From contig SCFE01000013.1 of NCBI GenBank assembly GCA_004352715.1, forward strand, positions 1,874,431 to 1,938,430: a stretch of DNA of 64,000 bases, read 5' to 3'. The notes beneath the pieces are model-generated. The model was given only the letters and a program-made list of their open reading frames with translations. It did not search any database and was not told where the DNA came from. The position numbers and the translations under genes were made by a program. Each line of letters begins with the position of its first letter. Positions within the stretch are counted from its first letter, which is position 1. Positions 1-9,800 of the stretch are shown here, in pieces. The stretch comes from Hofstenia miamia (Eukaryota > Xenacoelomorpha > Acoela).

Positions 1-181
1 ATTTTTTAGTGGTTATAGGAAATTCAAATACTGTTCTTTCTGAAAATGTAACTAGTTTTACATAAATATTATCCTTCAATCACACAAAGTGCATTTAATG
101 TTGTGGTGCTCAACAATTTACTCCTTAGCAATGTATTAATAACATGCTTCAACTTCAAATTTTTTATAAATTATTTATTAT

Positions 182-672
182 TGTAACGTCCTCTAACAGG
201 CATCATTACTGTTTATCCTTTGTTACTGTATAACATTAGTCATAGTTTTGTGGGTAGGGATTTACTTAACTAGAAACTGCTTTAGCTTTTGTTTCTGTTA
301 ACATAATGCAACTAGATTTAAATGTTCACTATTTAGGTGATGAAGCCATGCAGCAATCTCTCCAATGATCAATCATGGGCATCTGCCTGAAGCTGATCTC
401 CACATCCAGTTTCACCAATCCTTCAATGTTCCATTTGGTTGAGTTCCACCTCTCAGCTCATTGATACAGTTTATGTGTGCCCTATCCTAGCTCAGTGCAT
501 ACTCAAGACAAGACACAATTAGACTTAGACTCTATTTTGTAAAAGTGTTCCATTTGTTCACAACCTGACTTGTTACTAGCTGCTTACTTACTGTTACTTG
601 TAGCCATTACTGAAATATATTGTCTTTAATAAATGCTTTAGTATTGAGCAGCTTCCTAACCTACATTTATAA
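182..672 (-). repeat. Element B 3' LTR, outer part (split by element A)
   Basis: This segment matches, with divergence, the start of the B LTR at 20515 on the right; shared stretches include GTGGGTAGGGAT, CCCTATCCTA and CAGCTTCCTAACCTACAT. It breaks at 672, where element A is inserted, and resumes at 12602. The two halves add up to about 1.1 kb. The outer edge is placed at TGTAAC (182), which parallels TGTAGC at 20515. Bases 1-181 are AT-rich flank with nothing recognisable. Confidence 0.7.
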
Positions 673-996
673 TGTGACATAATCCATCAACTATCATGTG
701 TGCTCAAGATGAGAGAAGGGATGAATGAAACAAAGACTAAATATATTTATAATGATTATAATGATTAAAATGTAAACACATGATAGGATGATTATTCCAT
801 TTTGTAAAACATATTGTGCAATTAGATTTAAATTATGCTCAACAGTATTTGACAAAATGATAGATGGTCAAACAGCATAGTCAAATTAATGCTGATGTTG
901 CATAATTGTTAGCAGAAATATTAAATGAGGGAAAACCATAAACAAGAAGCAATTAACAGGTACTAGTTGAGTATTTAGTTGTTTATTACCAAGTGC

Positions 997-1004
997 TATA
1001 AATA
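997..1004 (+). promoter_or_regulatory. LTR TATA box
   Basis: TATAAATA lies mid-LTR and is conserved at 11564, 34753 and 45797; TATAAAAA occupies the matching place in the diverged lone LTR at 24225. Transcription would start about 25-30 bases downstream, near 1028-1034, making the rest of the LTR an R/U5 leader of nearly 1 kb. No start-site data can be read from sequence alone. Confidence 0.6.
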
Positions 1005-1082
1005 TGCTTGAAATGATGTAATTATTGATGAACAAATTTATGTTGGATTTACTTTTCTCTTGTCAGGTTATTTTATATTCTA

Positions 1083-1094
1083 ATGGAAAGCTAA
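1083..1094 (+). promoter_or_regulatory. Three-codon upstream ORF in the LTR leader
   Basis: ATGGAAAGCTAA (Met-Glu-Ser-stop) lies downstream of the TATA box in a block (CAGGTTATTTTA ... ATGGAAAGCTAAACG) kept in all four A LTRs (11650, 34839, 45883) and in the diverged lone LTRs (24316, 58549). Conservation in an otherwise diverged LTR suggests a role in translation of the leader, or in RNA structure. The role is inferred. Confidence 0.45.
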
Positions 1095-1145
1095 ACGTTT
1101 ACAAGCTGGGTAATTGTATGGTGGTTCCCACATCCAGTTAAAGGT

Positions 1146-1595
1146 ATGCTGGAGCAGCCTCCTAATAGCTATTCCACAGCAGGGAGGGCGACAGCTGTAG
1201 TTACCTTTTGTGCTCTTAGGTTACAAATAGGTGTAGGAGTTTTTTACCATTATAGCTTTCCTACTTGTTGTTGCTTGCCTGTTATTATGATTGCAACTAT
1301 TATGTTTTACATGTTAACTTCCCTATTGATGAACTCCAGTTGTTTATTATGTTATCTTATGATCAGTGATTTAATATTACTTATATTTAGATGGTTATTT
1401 AAATCATATCTTTATATTCTATTACCTATAGATTGTTTAATAGTCACAACAAGTTGCTCATTGTTTCTCATGGTAGACCTTTGGCCGACTCATGTCTATA
1501 TTTTTCTGCAGGCTGCATTGATTGTTTACATGTATCAAGGGCTATTATGTATTTCTATATATGTAGGGTTATTACATGTAAGACTCAATAATTAG
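1146..1595 (+). CDS. LTR-embedded hydrophobic ORF, truncated copy (149 aa)
   Basis: This is an ATG-started frame wholly inside the LTR. Its sequence is rich in Leu, Ile, Tyr, Cys and Phe with several membrane-like stretches (about residues 45-90 and 110-145). The same frame runs to 206 codons in the 3' LTR (11713) and in both LTRs of the second A copy; here a TAG after residue 149 cuts it short. I recognise no family. It would be the first long ORF of the genomic RNA, or a product of an LTR transcript. It may be no more than a leader sequence that happens to be open. Confidence 0.3.
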   Translation: MLEQPPNSYSTAGRATAVVTFCALRLQIGVGVFYHYSFPTCCCLPVIMIATIMFYMLTSLLMNSSCLLCYLMISDLILLIFRWLFKSYLYILLPIDCLIVTTSCSLFLMVDLWPTHVYIFLQAALIVYMYQGLLCISIYVGLLHVRLNN

Positions 1596-2007
1596 CTTGT
1601 CAAGGATACTAGTTGCATTAATCCATTCCTCATACAAATTCATAATAACAAAAACAATCAATGCACTAAATTCTTAAATAGTTGCAAATCCCATCACACT
1701 GAGTTCACTATTCACGTACCAATACCTTCAGTGGTTTCTACTTCAAAAGGACAGCTTCATTTGTAGACGCAGCTGATCAGTGTGTTTCTGGACATTCATG
1801 TCTTCCATTTTCTCTGTTTTATCTAAATAAGTTGGAGTAAGTTATGCAGTTAGAAAAGCTAATGCATATTAAGTTAAGTTAATAACCCCAAAACTTATTG
1901 TGAAGGAGAGAATTAGGAGAATGTCAACTCTGCTAAAAGTGTTAACTAAGAAAAGTAATAGGTTTTCTCCAAATTATAGACTAATGGTGGATTGGCATGA
2001 TTCTACA

Positions 2008-2023
2008 TGGCGACTGTGACAGG
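2008..2023 (+). other. Primer-binding site, tRNA-Arg type
   Basis: TGGCGACTGTGACAGG starts immediately after the LTR end. It is complementary, with one mismatch, to the 3' end (including CCA) of the arthropod tRNA-Arg whose acceptor reads ...CACGGTCG. The 412/mdg1 group of insect retrotransposons uses the same primer. Confidence 0.8.
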
Positions 2024-2341
2024 CACTTGAAGAGCATGCATGAAAGAGAGACTGTACAGTGGAAAGACAATTGGTGTAAATAGTTAATTAAAGAGTATGA
2101 AATGTTATGAACAAGAAGTATTACTGATGAGCAAGTCAAGATAGTTGTTTCTTCTCATTCAATGGTAAGTAAGTAATACAAGTGAAGAGATGACAAGCAA
2201 CAGTAACCTTAAAGTACAACAAAACTGGTGAAGGAGATCATTAAATAATTAGCTCCAGTAATAATAGAAATGGTAAATTCACGGAAGAAGCAGAGGACTA
2301 AACCCAAAACACAGAGAACACTCTAAAATCAAATAACCCCA

Positions 2342-3870
2342 GTGAATGTTAATACATCCCCAGAAAGTCAGAATATCCCAATGGAAATAATTTTGCAACC
2401 AGAGAAAGAAAATGCAGAATTTTTGATAACTGAATTGACAAAGATAATAGAGAACAACAATAACGAAAGACAAGAGTTGATGTTACAAATAGAAAACTTA
2501 ACTCAAAGAATGTTTGAAATAGAGTTGGCAAATGCTGAGAAAGATAAATGCATTGAAGAAATCACACAAGACACTAGTCTGAGGTTAACTAAACAAAGAA
2601 ATTTTTTTCTAAAACAGATTGAAAAATTGGTAGAAGCCAATAAAGAAATAAAAATGCAACAAATGATGACTCAACTGCATGAGGAAAATGTTAACTTAAG
2701 AGAAGATAACATATTGAAGCAACTTGAAATAGATGATTTGAAAGATAAGATCCGACTAACATCATTGACAAATGAGGAGACAATGGAAGAAGAAAAAGAG
2801 AGTGTTAAAGTAATAAAAAATACAGTAATACAGGAACCAGAGAAACCAATTGGAAGTATACCAATAAAGGAGGTGCAAGCTGAAATGTATAAAGATTGTC
2901 AAATGGAAGACGAATTTGTAGAAAAATTAGTTGTGAATATAATGAAGCAGGTTCAGGAAAAATGCAAAAACACAACCAAAACAAAACAGGTCTATGAAGA
3001 GACGATATTGTCAGAGGAGGAAGACAATGATACGCCAGCATGCAAAGCAATAATACCGAAATTTACGTGAAGAGTAGATAGTTACTCTCCTACATTTAAA
3101 GAATGGATTCAAATGTTCGAAATGAGTATGAAAGAAAGGAAAGTGATACAGAAATAAGCAGCGGCAAGATTTCCTCTATATTTGGGAGGAGCAGCATACC
3201 AGCATTATTTGGTATTGGATCTGGAAACCAAAACAGATTACAAAAAATTAATTGGAGAGTATCAGTGGTATTATGATGACGAAAGTTTCAAAAGTCAGTA
3301 TTGGATGTTATTAAACAGCTTGAAAATGAATAAAAGAGAAGATTTGTGTAATTATATGTCGCAATTGGAGAGACTGTTGAAATTGAGTTCTAGAGAGAGC
3401 ACATATTCCAAATATGACTTATTTTCTCATATATGTAAAGGATTACCAGAACCAATTCAACAACAGTTCGAAATCAAATGCGATGCTGATGATTCGTTAG
3501 AAAGAATGATAAGGAAAGGTTTGGGGATACAGGTCATGATGGAAAATAATGCCCGAATCAATGAAAATACGTTGATAATGAAAGTGATACTGGCAATGGT
3601 GAGTGGAACTAACAGAATAAGAAAAGATGAAAATGGAAAACTCAAAGACAAAATCATAAAGATAAAGTAAAAGATTAAACAGTAAAATGTATAAATAGGA
3701 ACGACTTAAAATGTCAGACGTGTGGGAAAAAAGGCCATACAAAAAAATATTACAAAAGGCAGATTAACTTTATCAAAGAAGAAGAGGCATACTTTGACGA
3801 GGAAGATCTATTAGACAATGAAGATGAATCTGAACAAATAGAAGAGATGGAAAGTGAAACTTTAAACTAG
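2342..3870 (+). pseudogene. gag: gag of element A (coiled coil, capsid, zinc knuckle), broken
   Basis: The gag polyprotein would form the particle and package RNA. The N-terminal 242 codons (start GTG 2342 or, more likely, ATG 2381) form a long charged coiled coil. A TGA at 3068 and a TAA at 3155 interrupt the same frame, which continues to 3670 with a capsid-like part (YQHYL, YQWYYDDESF, MSQLERLL, then FSHICKGLPEPIQQQF). The frame changes around 3600-3675. The last part (3679-3870) holds a CCHC zinc knuckle at 3712 (CQTCGKKGH followed by four residues), but its fourth metal ligand is Tyr (TAC); the second copy has Cys. An acidic tail leads to a TAG at 3868, directly after a frameshift heptamer. 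The second copy shares both early stops. Confidence 0.85.
3861..3867 (+). promoter_or_regulatory. Probable -1 ribosomal frameshift site (TTTAAAC) at the gag/pol junction
   Basis: The zinc-knuckle frame reads ACT TTA AAC TAG here, so T-TTA-AAC has exactly the X-XXY-YYZ phase needed for -1 slippage. The gag stop follows at once. After a -1 slip the frame reads on without a stop through the protease active site at 3981. The same heptamer in the same phase is at 37967 in the second copy. A short stem can be drawn downstream, but I cannot support a pseudoknot. Confidence 0.65.
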
Positions 3871-4260
3871 AGGGAGCACCATCTCTGTTAAACCATGCAC
3901 CCATTCTAATTGTAACAGACCTAATCAAGACAAATACAATTACAGTTGTAATAAATGGAGTGATGGTCAAGGCAACCATAGATACAGGAGCAGTAATATC
4001 AATCATTACTGACAAATGTGCAGTGAAAATAGAATGTGACAACAGAAAATTGTAAGTGAAAAAAGCAGATTACTAAATGCATTGGGAGATTACATTGATA
4101 TCAAATGTAAATTAATGGAGGTACCAATGAGAATTGCTAATACTACATTTTCGCAAACGTTTACTGTCATTGGCATGGAGAAAAATTCACTACTCTATGA
4201 AGTCATATTGGGGAATGATTTTTTAATGGATAATAAATGCATTAACGATTATACCAACAA
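3870..4260 (+). pseudogene. Retroviral-type aspartic protease of element A
   Basis: The -1 frame after the heptamer encodes a protease N-terminal half. VINGVMVKATIDTGA (Asp-Thr-Gly active site at 3981-3989) is followed by VISIITDKCAVKI, and a TAA ends this frame near 4051. The C-terminal half continues in another frame from about 4082, with the hydrophobic-G-N-D-F flap-side motif ILGNDFL near 4206-4230. In the active form it would be a homodimer that processes Gag-Pol. The active triad is kept but the domain is split by a frameshift and stops. Confidence 0.8.
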
Positions 4261-5502
4261 GACCATATCAGTGCAGGAAGAAGTGGTAACAACCTGCAAA
4301 GAGGAGCAAGACACAGAGATAATACAATTTCAATTAAAGGAGGACATAAAAAGTCTACCGAATAATTGGAAAATGTGTCAAATAGAAACAGAGAAACACA
4401 TAACTGCTGAAGTCATGATCTACAACCAAAAAGGGATCAATACGAAAAAGTTATCGATTCCATCAAGCTTGTGTGTACTAAAGGAAGGGATAGGAACCAT
4501 ACCAATGTTAAATACAAAAAATCACGTGGTTAATATAAAAAAGGATACCTTAAAACTAAAAGGGAAGAGAGTGAAGACTGAAAAAACGATGATAAACAAA
4601 GCAATCAATATAATAGAAGAAGAAGAAATGGAATATCAAATACCGGAAATAAAAGAGGGAGAATATCGGCACCTGAGGGAAGAGGAAAGAAGAAAACTGA
4701 TAGAGATATTGAAAAAACACGCAAAAATATTTAACTACAGTGAGATAAGCATGGGCAAGGCAGTGGGAGAGACGCACAAAATAATAACAATGACAGAGGA
4801 GCCGATAAGACTGCCATGCAGGAGAGTCCCTGAACATCTGAAAGAACACTATAACACCATCTTGAATGAATTGATAGATAACAAAATAATAAGGCCGAGC
4901 AAGAGTCCATATGCTGCGCCAACTGTCTTTGTAAACCAAGGCAATAAATATAGACTCTGTATAGATTTCCAGAAACTCAATGATATTACTAAGAAAGATG
5001 CCTATCCACTCCGGAGGATAGAGGACATCATATATGAAGCTAGTAAGAATAAATATTACACCTGTATAGATTTGTGTAAAGCATACTGGCAGGTGCCAAT
5101 GGAGCCTACAGACATTGAGAAAACAGCATTTATAACGCCATATGGACTATTTGAATGGATGTATATGGCTTTTGGATTATGTAACGCCCCAGCTATGTTT
5201 CAAAGATACGTCATGAAAGTTCTGAAACAGAATAATAAGAAAATCGAAAAAGGCATAGTGTGCATATAGATGATATATTAATAGCAAATGATACAATTGA
5301 AGAACACCTTGATAAACTGGACAGAACGTTGAAAATCTTGTATAATTCAGGGTTATGTGTTAATGGAAAGAAATGTGAAATTCTAAAAGAACAAGTAGTA
5401 TTCCTGGGGAGACAAATTCAAAAAGGCGAGATAAGAATGAAAAATAATGCGAAAGAAATGATACAAAATATTAGCAGTCTGAAGACAAAAAAGGATTGAC
5501 AG
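4082..5502 (+). pseudogene. pol: Reverse transcriptase of element A, frameshifted at the catalytic motif
   Basis: An open stretch of 395 codons covers the connection to the protease and RT motifs in order: a proline-anchored start (ASKSPYAAPTVFV region near residues 278-290), RLCIDFQKLN, YPLRRIEDI, CIDLCKAYWQVPM (first catalytic Asp), TAFITPYGLFEWMYMAFGLCNAPAMFQ. A frameshift at about 5255-5272 falls exactly at the second catalytic motif: the next frame (5260-5499) begins HIDDILIA, the equivalent of YxDD, followed by the thumb region (CEILKEQVVFLG). The enzyme would copy element RNA into DNA. The same frameshift is in the second copy at 39361. I conclude RT is not made as one chain. Confidence 0.9.
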
Positions 5503-6128
5503 CGAATTATGGGTTTCATTAATTACTATGGTTCATTCATATCCAATGTGGCTCATAAAACCAGTAAAATGACAGAATTACTTAAAAAGAATAAAACCTT
5601 TGAGTGGACATGGAGAGAACAAGAACAAATAGAAAACATAAAAGATGAGTTAAGTAGGATGCCATCATTGAATACACCAGATTATGACAAAGAATTTATC
5701 CTCAATTGTGATGCAAGTAATGTCGCAATAGGAGCATGTCTAGGTCAAATAAAGGATGGCAAAAGGTGCCTATACAGTTTTTTAGTCGTAAATTGAAGCA
5801 AAGTGAAGATAACTATGGCTCAACGAAATTGGAAATGTTGGCGTTAGTTGAAAGTATAAAGAAATTTCTGTACCTTTTTAACAGGTCAAACATTTAGGGT
5901 AAGAACAAATAATAGTGGACTAGCATGGCTCAAAAAGTTTTCGGGGGACAATCCTCAATTGTACCAAGATGGATAGAATACTTGAATGAGTTTAGATTCA
6001 ACATAGAGCATCAGAAAGGAACGTTGCATAAAAATGCAGATTTTTGGACAGCATTGCCAGAATACCAGAGAGATTTGGAAAAAGTGGATGGTGAAAAGAA
6101 ACAATTTCAATTTATGTCGCATAATTAG
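5503..6128 (+). pseudogene. RNase H of element A
   Basis: The frame of the RT thumb continues after a TGA (5497) into GFINYYGSFI and a tether region. FILNCDASNVAIGACLGQI at about 5698-5754 is the RNase H start with the catalytic Asp of the DAS motif. After a stop at 5794 and further frame changes, the C-terminal part reads RWIEYLNEF, then IEHQKGTLHKNADFWT (6004-6051), the conserved His...Asn-x-x-Ala-Asp end of Gypsy RNase H. It would degrade RNA in RNA:DNA hybrids. It is broken in at least three places. Confidence 0.82.
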
Positions 6129-6152
6129 TATGCCGAGTTACCCAATATTAAT

Positions 6153-6950
6153 ATGGATAAGAAGGGAAATACAATTATGCCAAAAACAATTAAGGAAGAA
6201 ACAACTGAAAAAGATATAAATGAAAAACAGAAAACTGATATGATTCTCAGAGATATAAGAGAAAAAATGCATGATGACAATTGGATGCTAGGAAAGGAAG
6301 CCAAGAGCTATTTTCAAAGATACAAATGGAAATTAAATAGAAATGGACTTTTGTATATAGAGGGAAAGACGTTGAGAATAGCGATTCCTGAATATTACAA
6401 AAGAGAATTAGTTAGAAAGGTGCATGAAAACGGGCACTTGGGGATAATACAGACAGAAAATACCTTTAACGCTCAGTTTATAATGACAAGTATTAGAAAA
6501 ACAGTCGAAGACGTCATTAACAAATGTAATACATGTCTTATAAACAATAAGAGTCATTTTCCAGTACAAACTGCACCACTTGAAAAAATAATTGCGACAG
6601 CACCCAACGAAATTGTGCATGTAGATCTAGAGAAATTATCTCAGGATGATGAGGGGTATCAGTATATATTGGTCTTAGTTGACAATTTCACGAAATATGC
6701 TTGTATGATACCACTAGACTCAACAACAGCAAAAATAGTAGCAGACAAGATTATGAAAGAATGGATTTTAAAGTTTGGACCGATGCAAACAATAATATCA
6801 GATAGAGGTGTACAGTTTGAAAGTAAACTGTTTGAAGAAATGATGAAACTGATGGAAATATTAACCAAAAAAACAACAGCATATCACCCACAGGCAAATG
6901 GAGCGATGGAAAGATTAAATAAAACTATGATTAAATATAACTATGATTAA
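6153..6950 (+). CDS. Integrase of element A (zinc-binding and DDE core), locally intact
   Basis: These 265 codons are open. The zinc-binding region reads VHENGHLG...KCNTC (two His, two Cys, residues about 92-130). The catalytic core follows, with Asp in HVDLE, Asp in ISDRGVQF and Glu in QANGAMERLN; exactly 35 residues separate the last two, the D,D-35-E spacing. DNFTKYACMIPL and TTAYHPQANGA are typical of Gypsy integrases. It would insert the cDNA into the genome. No ATG start is expected, since this is a cleavage product of Pol. A TAA at 6948 and a frame change cut it from the C-terminal part. Confidence 0.9.
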   Translation: MDKKGNTIMPKTIKEETTEKDINEKQKTDMILRDIREKMHDDNWMLGKEAKSYFQRYKWKLNRNGLLYIEGKTLRIAIPEYYKRELVRKVHENGHLGIIQTENTFNAQFIMTSIRKTVEDVINKCNTCLINNKSHFPVQTAPLEKIIATAPNEIVHVDLEKLSQDDEGYQYILVLVDNFTKYACMIPLDSTTAKIVADKIMKEWILKFGPMQTIISDRGVQFESKLFEEMMKLMEILTKKTTAYHPQANGAMERLNKTMIKYNYD

Positions 6951-7815
6951 ATTGATACGAGTATTAACTTCAAGAATCGGAGAGAGACTGGAGAGATAGT
7001 AGAAAATAGTAGAATATTTCTACACTCAATACTTCAGTGCACTCAACAATGGGGATGACTCCATATAAGATGTTTGGCAGAGAGGCGGCAACACTGATAT
7101 CAATGCAATACCATACATGCTCCGAAAAACCAGACAATGATTATATAAGGAAAATTAAAGATCAGATAACTGGAATTCATGAGGCAATGTGTCACAAAAC
7201 AAAGAAGTCTGCGATAAGACAAGAAAGAAATTTCAACAAGAAGATATACAGTGAACCACACAGGGTAGGGGATAAGGTTTACACGTACACTCTAATGAGA
7301 ACACAGGATGTGAATCAAGTGAAAAACTTAAAACACAATGGTCAGGGCCATTCACAATTATGCAAACACTACCCAATAATAACTGTAAACTTAATGACGG
7401 GAGAATATTACACTTTCAAAATTTAAAACGAGCAATGGTAAACATAGAGCAAGTGACGCTTGATAAAAATGCAGAATTTAAAATTATACAGGTTGATGAT
7501 GGCACATATGCTGAGATGGACGAGTTGGATAGTGTACACGAAGAAGAATTCCAATATGAATATAGACCCGAAAAAGGGGAACTGGAAGTTGAAAGGAGAA
7601 TAATGCCCCAGAGGGCAGCAAAAAATAAAATGAAATACGACCCTGAAATATGGGATATTAATTTAGTAACTGAATTTAGGAAATATGAAATGAACGATAC
7701 AATGATCACAGATGAAAGCAAGGAGAGTTCTACCAGCAAAACTAGGTCTCCGCAATCTGATTGCCAATTAAAGGGCATGAGGATGGAGAATTTGCCTCCT
7801 AGTAACACAAGATGA
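6951..7815 (+). pseudogene. Integrase C-terminal region and Pol tail of element A
   Basis: Separate frames (7037-7426 and 7360-7815) encode the rest of the integrase: STMGMTPYKMFGREAAT, then VGDKVYTYTLMRTQD and a GPY/F-like region (QGH/WSGPFTI, LNDGRILHFQNLK). In the second copy (41043-41858) this region is one open frame, so the break near 7330-7370 is specific to this copy. The tail after the HFQNLK block is acidic (TYAEMDELDSVHEEEF), then basic (RRIMPQRAAKNK), and leads into a repeat tract. Confidence 0.8.
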
Positions 7816-8110
7816 TGAGTAAGAAGAAGAGATTACTGATTAAAGGGTATGATGACGGAGCATATGACACAGACGAACAAAAGAAGAAGAATAAGAAGAA
7901 GGTCTCCTCAATCCGATTACTGAATAAAGGGTATGAGGATGGAGATAACAAAGGAAAAATCACCCTCTACCAAATGTCAAATAAAGGGCAGGCGGGTAAA
8001 TGAGGGCCATCAACAGGATACCAATCGCCAATTAAAGGGCGTGAGGTTGGAAACACCAAATTATGCACTCCCCTTTGACATCCAGTAGTACTCGATGCCA
8101 ATTAAAGGGC
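7764..8110 (+). repeat. Degenerate repeat tract between Pol and ORF3 (QLKG motif)
   Basis: CCAATTAAAGGGC-like units recur at about 7764, 7834, 7918, 7977, 8028 and 8098, with a further one near 8398. They are the DNA form of a protein repeat around PQSDxQLKG that is clear in the second copy (41853-42360). Here small indels have scrambled the frame between units. Confidence 0.7.
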
Positions 8111-8508
8111 AGAGAGGAAACCCCATCAATAACCATGGAGAGTTGGGAAATGCAGCCAATAAGTGATGACTCCGACATGGATACATCAGAGATACCATTA
8201 ACGAGTTCACTCCCTACGACAATGAGCTCAGGGATATTCTCATACCAACAAACCTCTACTACAACAAAATCGTCACAATCGCAAGAGAGGGAAAGTTGTA
8301 TGACCAAAGTAGGGAAAGAAAGAATTCACCCCTATTTTATAGCCAATCGAAAGATGAGATATAATTCATACAACAATTTATCACTGGAGATGAAAAGATT
8401 AATAAAGGGCAGTACATCTACAAAAGAAAATGAAGGCTATGCAATCCAGATAGTGATGACTTAAAGAATCGTCCTACATGCAATACGATAATAGCATACA
8501 CAGCAGAA

Positions 8509-9109
8509 ATGAAAGAGCAATTCAACAGACCATATTTTAAGAGTACAGTACACATTATGTTTGATGAACAATTCACTTTAAAAGACGTGCAGAAATTAAT
8601 GAAGAACAGAGAAAGAATTATAGCAGAATGCAAACAGGTGAACTTGGATAAAAAGCATTTAATGGTAGTATACTTTGTGAAAGATAGCAAAGTGACATCA
8701 AAGAAGCTCCAGTCCAACATAGAAGAGACGCTAAAAGTAGCCAAGAAATATAAGACGAGAGTAATAATTGTTGTCACGCAAAAAGAAGAGGAACTTCCGA
8801 AATTCATAAAAGAAATGGAAATAAAATTAGACAACCTTTTTATGTTGAACAGTGGAACACTTAAAATATCTGAGCTCATAAGGATGGATCTACAAATCAA
8901 TGAAATGGCTCTGGTGGAAAGACTTATGTTAGAACCAAAGATCGTGATTGATATGTACTAGCAGACAAGGACGATGGAGTTGCTAGGAATAGAAGAAACT
9001 GGAAACATATTTCTAAAATGTAGCTTAAATCAAATGCCTGAACATTTAGAGAAAATAGCAAAGGTATGGTCAAAAATTAAAGCGATGCTAAACCAACCCA
9101 TGACATAAA
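8509..9109 (+). pseudogene. ORF3 of element A, N-terminal part (unknown function)
   Basis: A frame open from an ATG at 8509, with one in-frame TAG at 8959 and a TAA at 9105. It encodes a soluble, charged, alpha/beta-looking domain: HLMVVYFVKDSK, then KVAKKYKTRVIIVVTQKEEELPKFI. There is no signal peptide, membrane segment or furin-like site, so it does not resemble the errantivirus env that usually sits here. I do not recognise the family. The second copy has its own extra stop near 42799. Confidence 0.55.
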
Positions 9110-9790
9110 ATCACCAACGAAGAAATACAAAAAAAGCAAAGAGAAGCTGTGTTGTATGAAGTTAAAAGAGCATACGAAATGGAGGCTAAACAAAATTTTA
9201 AAATGCACAGTGGTCAAGGAAATTAACGCACTAGAAATCAGAGCAAGAACAATGATATGGATACTAGCGATTGTATTAACAAGTAAAGAGAAACTAGTAC
9301 TGCCCATGATGAAGAAAGAGCGAAGACAAATAGCCAGACAAAAGAAATATGAAATAGCCGTTGCACCCATTCCCACAAATATTAAACAATGGCTGCTGCA
9401 AAACGTGGAAGTATTACCTCTATCCTCCACGAAAAAAGTACAACAGAGGTTTGAAAAACACTTCACATGATTATTAACACAACAACATATGTTGGGAAGA
9501 CTGAGTGTAATAGAGCTCGCAAATAAAACAGGCATTTGTCTGAGTGAAATTGATATACTGACAGATGAAACCAAGAAGTATATGTGGGGTGCAACTTCTA
9601 ACACAAAATTACGAGCACTCAAGTTTCAACCATGGCTGACAACAGGGAACATAATGAGAAGAGAACATGCAGAGACTCTACAAACAATCAAATTGGTGAA
9701 AGAAAAGAGAGTACATGAGGTAATTACACGAGAAATAAGAAAATATTTAAAGGATTATCCTCAATGTGCGTACACCAAAATCATAAAGTG
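9110..9790 (+). pseudogene. ORF3 of element A, middle part (unknown function)
   Basis: A coiled-coil-like stretch (ITNEEIQKKQREAVLYEVKR, about 9106-9165) is followed in other frames by 9156-9470 and 9489-9791. Protein text such as NIKQWLLQNVEVLPL and LSVIELANKTGICLSEIDILTDETKKYMWGATS suggests a real former coding region rather than chance. No family is recognised. The frame changes at least twice, and 43343-44024 in the second copy is identical. Confidence 0.45.
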
Positions 9791-9800
9791 ATCAGAGACA

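Larger units (their letters stand above)
673..2007 (+). repeat. Element A 5' LTR
   Basis: This 1335-bp direct repeat begins TGTGACATAATCC and ends GATTCTACA, matching 11237-12597 with a few percent substitutions. It lacks a stretch of about 26 bp that is present in the 3' LTR near 12360. It contains a TATA box at 997, a tiny upstream ORF at 1083 and the start of a hydrophobic ORF at 1146. Confidence 0.93.

Noticed and set aside
2342-3870. Calling gag stops as programmed readthrough
   Set aside because: Two different stops plus a frameshift occur within gag and nothing around them resembles a readthrough signal; shared decay explains them better.
9077-9622. 181-codon minus-strand frame inside ORF3 of A (copy at 43310-43855)
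   Set aside because: Antisense of an A-rich coding strand; Leu/Ser/Phe/Cys-rich composition is the shadow of Lys/Glu/Asn codons on the other strand. Same for 4556-4939, 7416-7808 and 8418-8900.
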